A DNA stretch of 52,056 nucleotides from Porphyromonas levii DSM 23370 (GTDB taxonomy: Bacteria > Bacteroidota > Bacteroidia > Bacteroidales > Porphyromonadaceae), in NCBI RefSeq assembly GCF_000379925.1, contig NZ_KB904261.1:31637-83692 (forward strand), in the 5' to 3' direction. Each line of letters starts with the position of its first letter. Positions within the stretch are counted from its first letter, which is position 1. Positions 51,868-52,056 of the stretch are shown in pieces. The translations under genes were made by a program, and so were the position numbers. The notes beneath the pieces were generated by a model. The model was not told where the DNA came from. It searched no databases and saw only the letters and a program-made list of their open reading frames with translations.

Positions 51868-52056
51868 TTAGACTTCTATGTGACCTGGGAGGAGGTTGAT
51901 TATTTCGTCTTCTGTGAGCTCGCCTATCTTGGGGAGCTTTGGAAGGACTGCTAGTAGCCAATCGTAGAAGTTGACTCCTGCCTCATCGCAGGTGGCCATA
52001 AAGGAGTAGATGCGAGCGTAATTCTCGGCCGATGCGTTGTTATTGACGAATAAGTA
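51868..52056 (-). CDS. IS66-type transposase, C-terminal part (runs off the window)
   Basis: The last 62 residues of a minus-strand frame, open to the window's right edge. YLFVNNNASAENYARIYSFM, then CDEAGVNFYDWLLAVLPKL and EIINLLPGH match the C-terminal end of IS66 transposases of Bacteroidetes (LF-G-HEAAENAA-IYS, C---GV----WL, ELLP). The possible left end of the element is at 51770, where GTAACTCTCC follows GGTCAAGT. The bulk of the element lies outside the window. Confidence 0.7.
   Translation of the reverse strand, partial: YLFVNNNASAENYARIYSFMATCDEAGVNFYDWLLAVLPKLPKIGELTEDEIINLLPGHIEV

Overview
The window comes from a Bacteroidales chromosome, most likely Porphyromonas or a close relative. 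The evidence is a fused FeoA-FeoB gene, promoters of the Bacteroidetes type (TTG or TTTG, about 20 nt, TAnnTTTG) upstream of several operons, GLPGLI, BACON, DUF4876 and DUF3098 families, a PorV/PorQ-family protein with a type IX secretion (T9SS) C-terminal sorting domain next to it, and the conserved run ftsX-DUF3098-uppP-truB-queA-folK-ruvX-def. Family names rest on motifs read by eye; no search was run. I saw no tRNA, rRNA, CRISPR array or parS site.

Layout. 1-307: decayed 3' end of an RND-pump adaptor. 316-2954 (minus): feoAB fusion plus a small Cys-rich membrane protein, behind a promoter whose -33 region is covered by a perfect 20-bp palindrome. 3218-6994 (minus): an outer-membrane beta-barrel protein, a GLPGLI protein and a 73-aa secreted protein. 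7660-10356: ABC ATPase, two paralogous membrane subunits and a YtrA-type GntR repressor at the end of the operon, with a candidate operator at the transcription start; a frameshifted outer-membrane protein follows. 13124-16951: parA, parB, a DUF5683 protein and a LysM lytic transglycosylase. 17027-19303: NADP-malic enzyme with a phosphotransacetylase-like tail.

19916-27300 looks like one operon: two paralogous BACON lipoproteins that share an unrecognised duplicated module, a subtilisin-family lipoprotein ending in a T9SS sorting domain, and a PorV/PorQ-like barrel. 27863-35215 is an outer-membrane uptake locus: TonB-dependent receptor, two related lipoproteins and two tandem DUF4876 lipoproteins. 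Its promoter carries a 16/20 match to the feoB palindrome, placed exactly 21 bp from the -7 element as at feoB, so the two loci are probably co-regulated, presumably by a metal-responsive regulator.

35420-42769 is the housekeeping cluster from ftsX to a TPR protein; then come the CCA-adding enzyme, a YfhO membrane protein and birA. A cysteine desulfidase/serine dehydratase-alpha family gene (47849-49159, minus) is followed by a zapB-like/zapA/rny cell-division and RNA-decay group. The right edge holds the C-terminus of an IS66-type transposase. Two copies of a 112-bp element with terminal inverted repeats lie in opposite orientations at 27414-27525 and 47730-47841.
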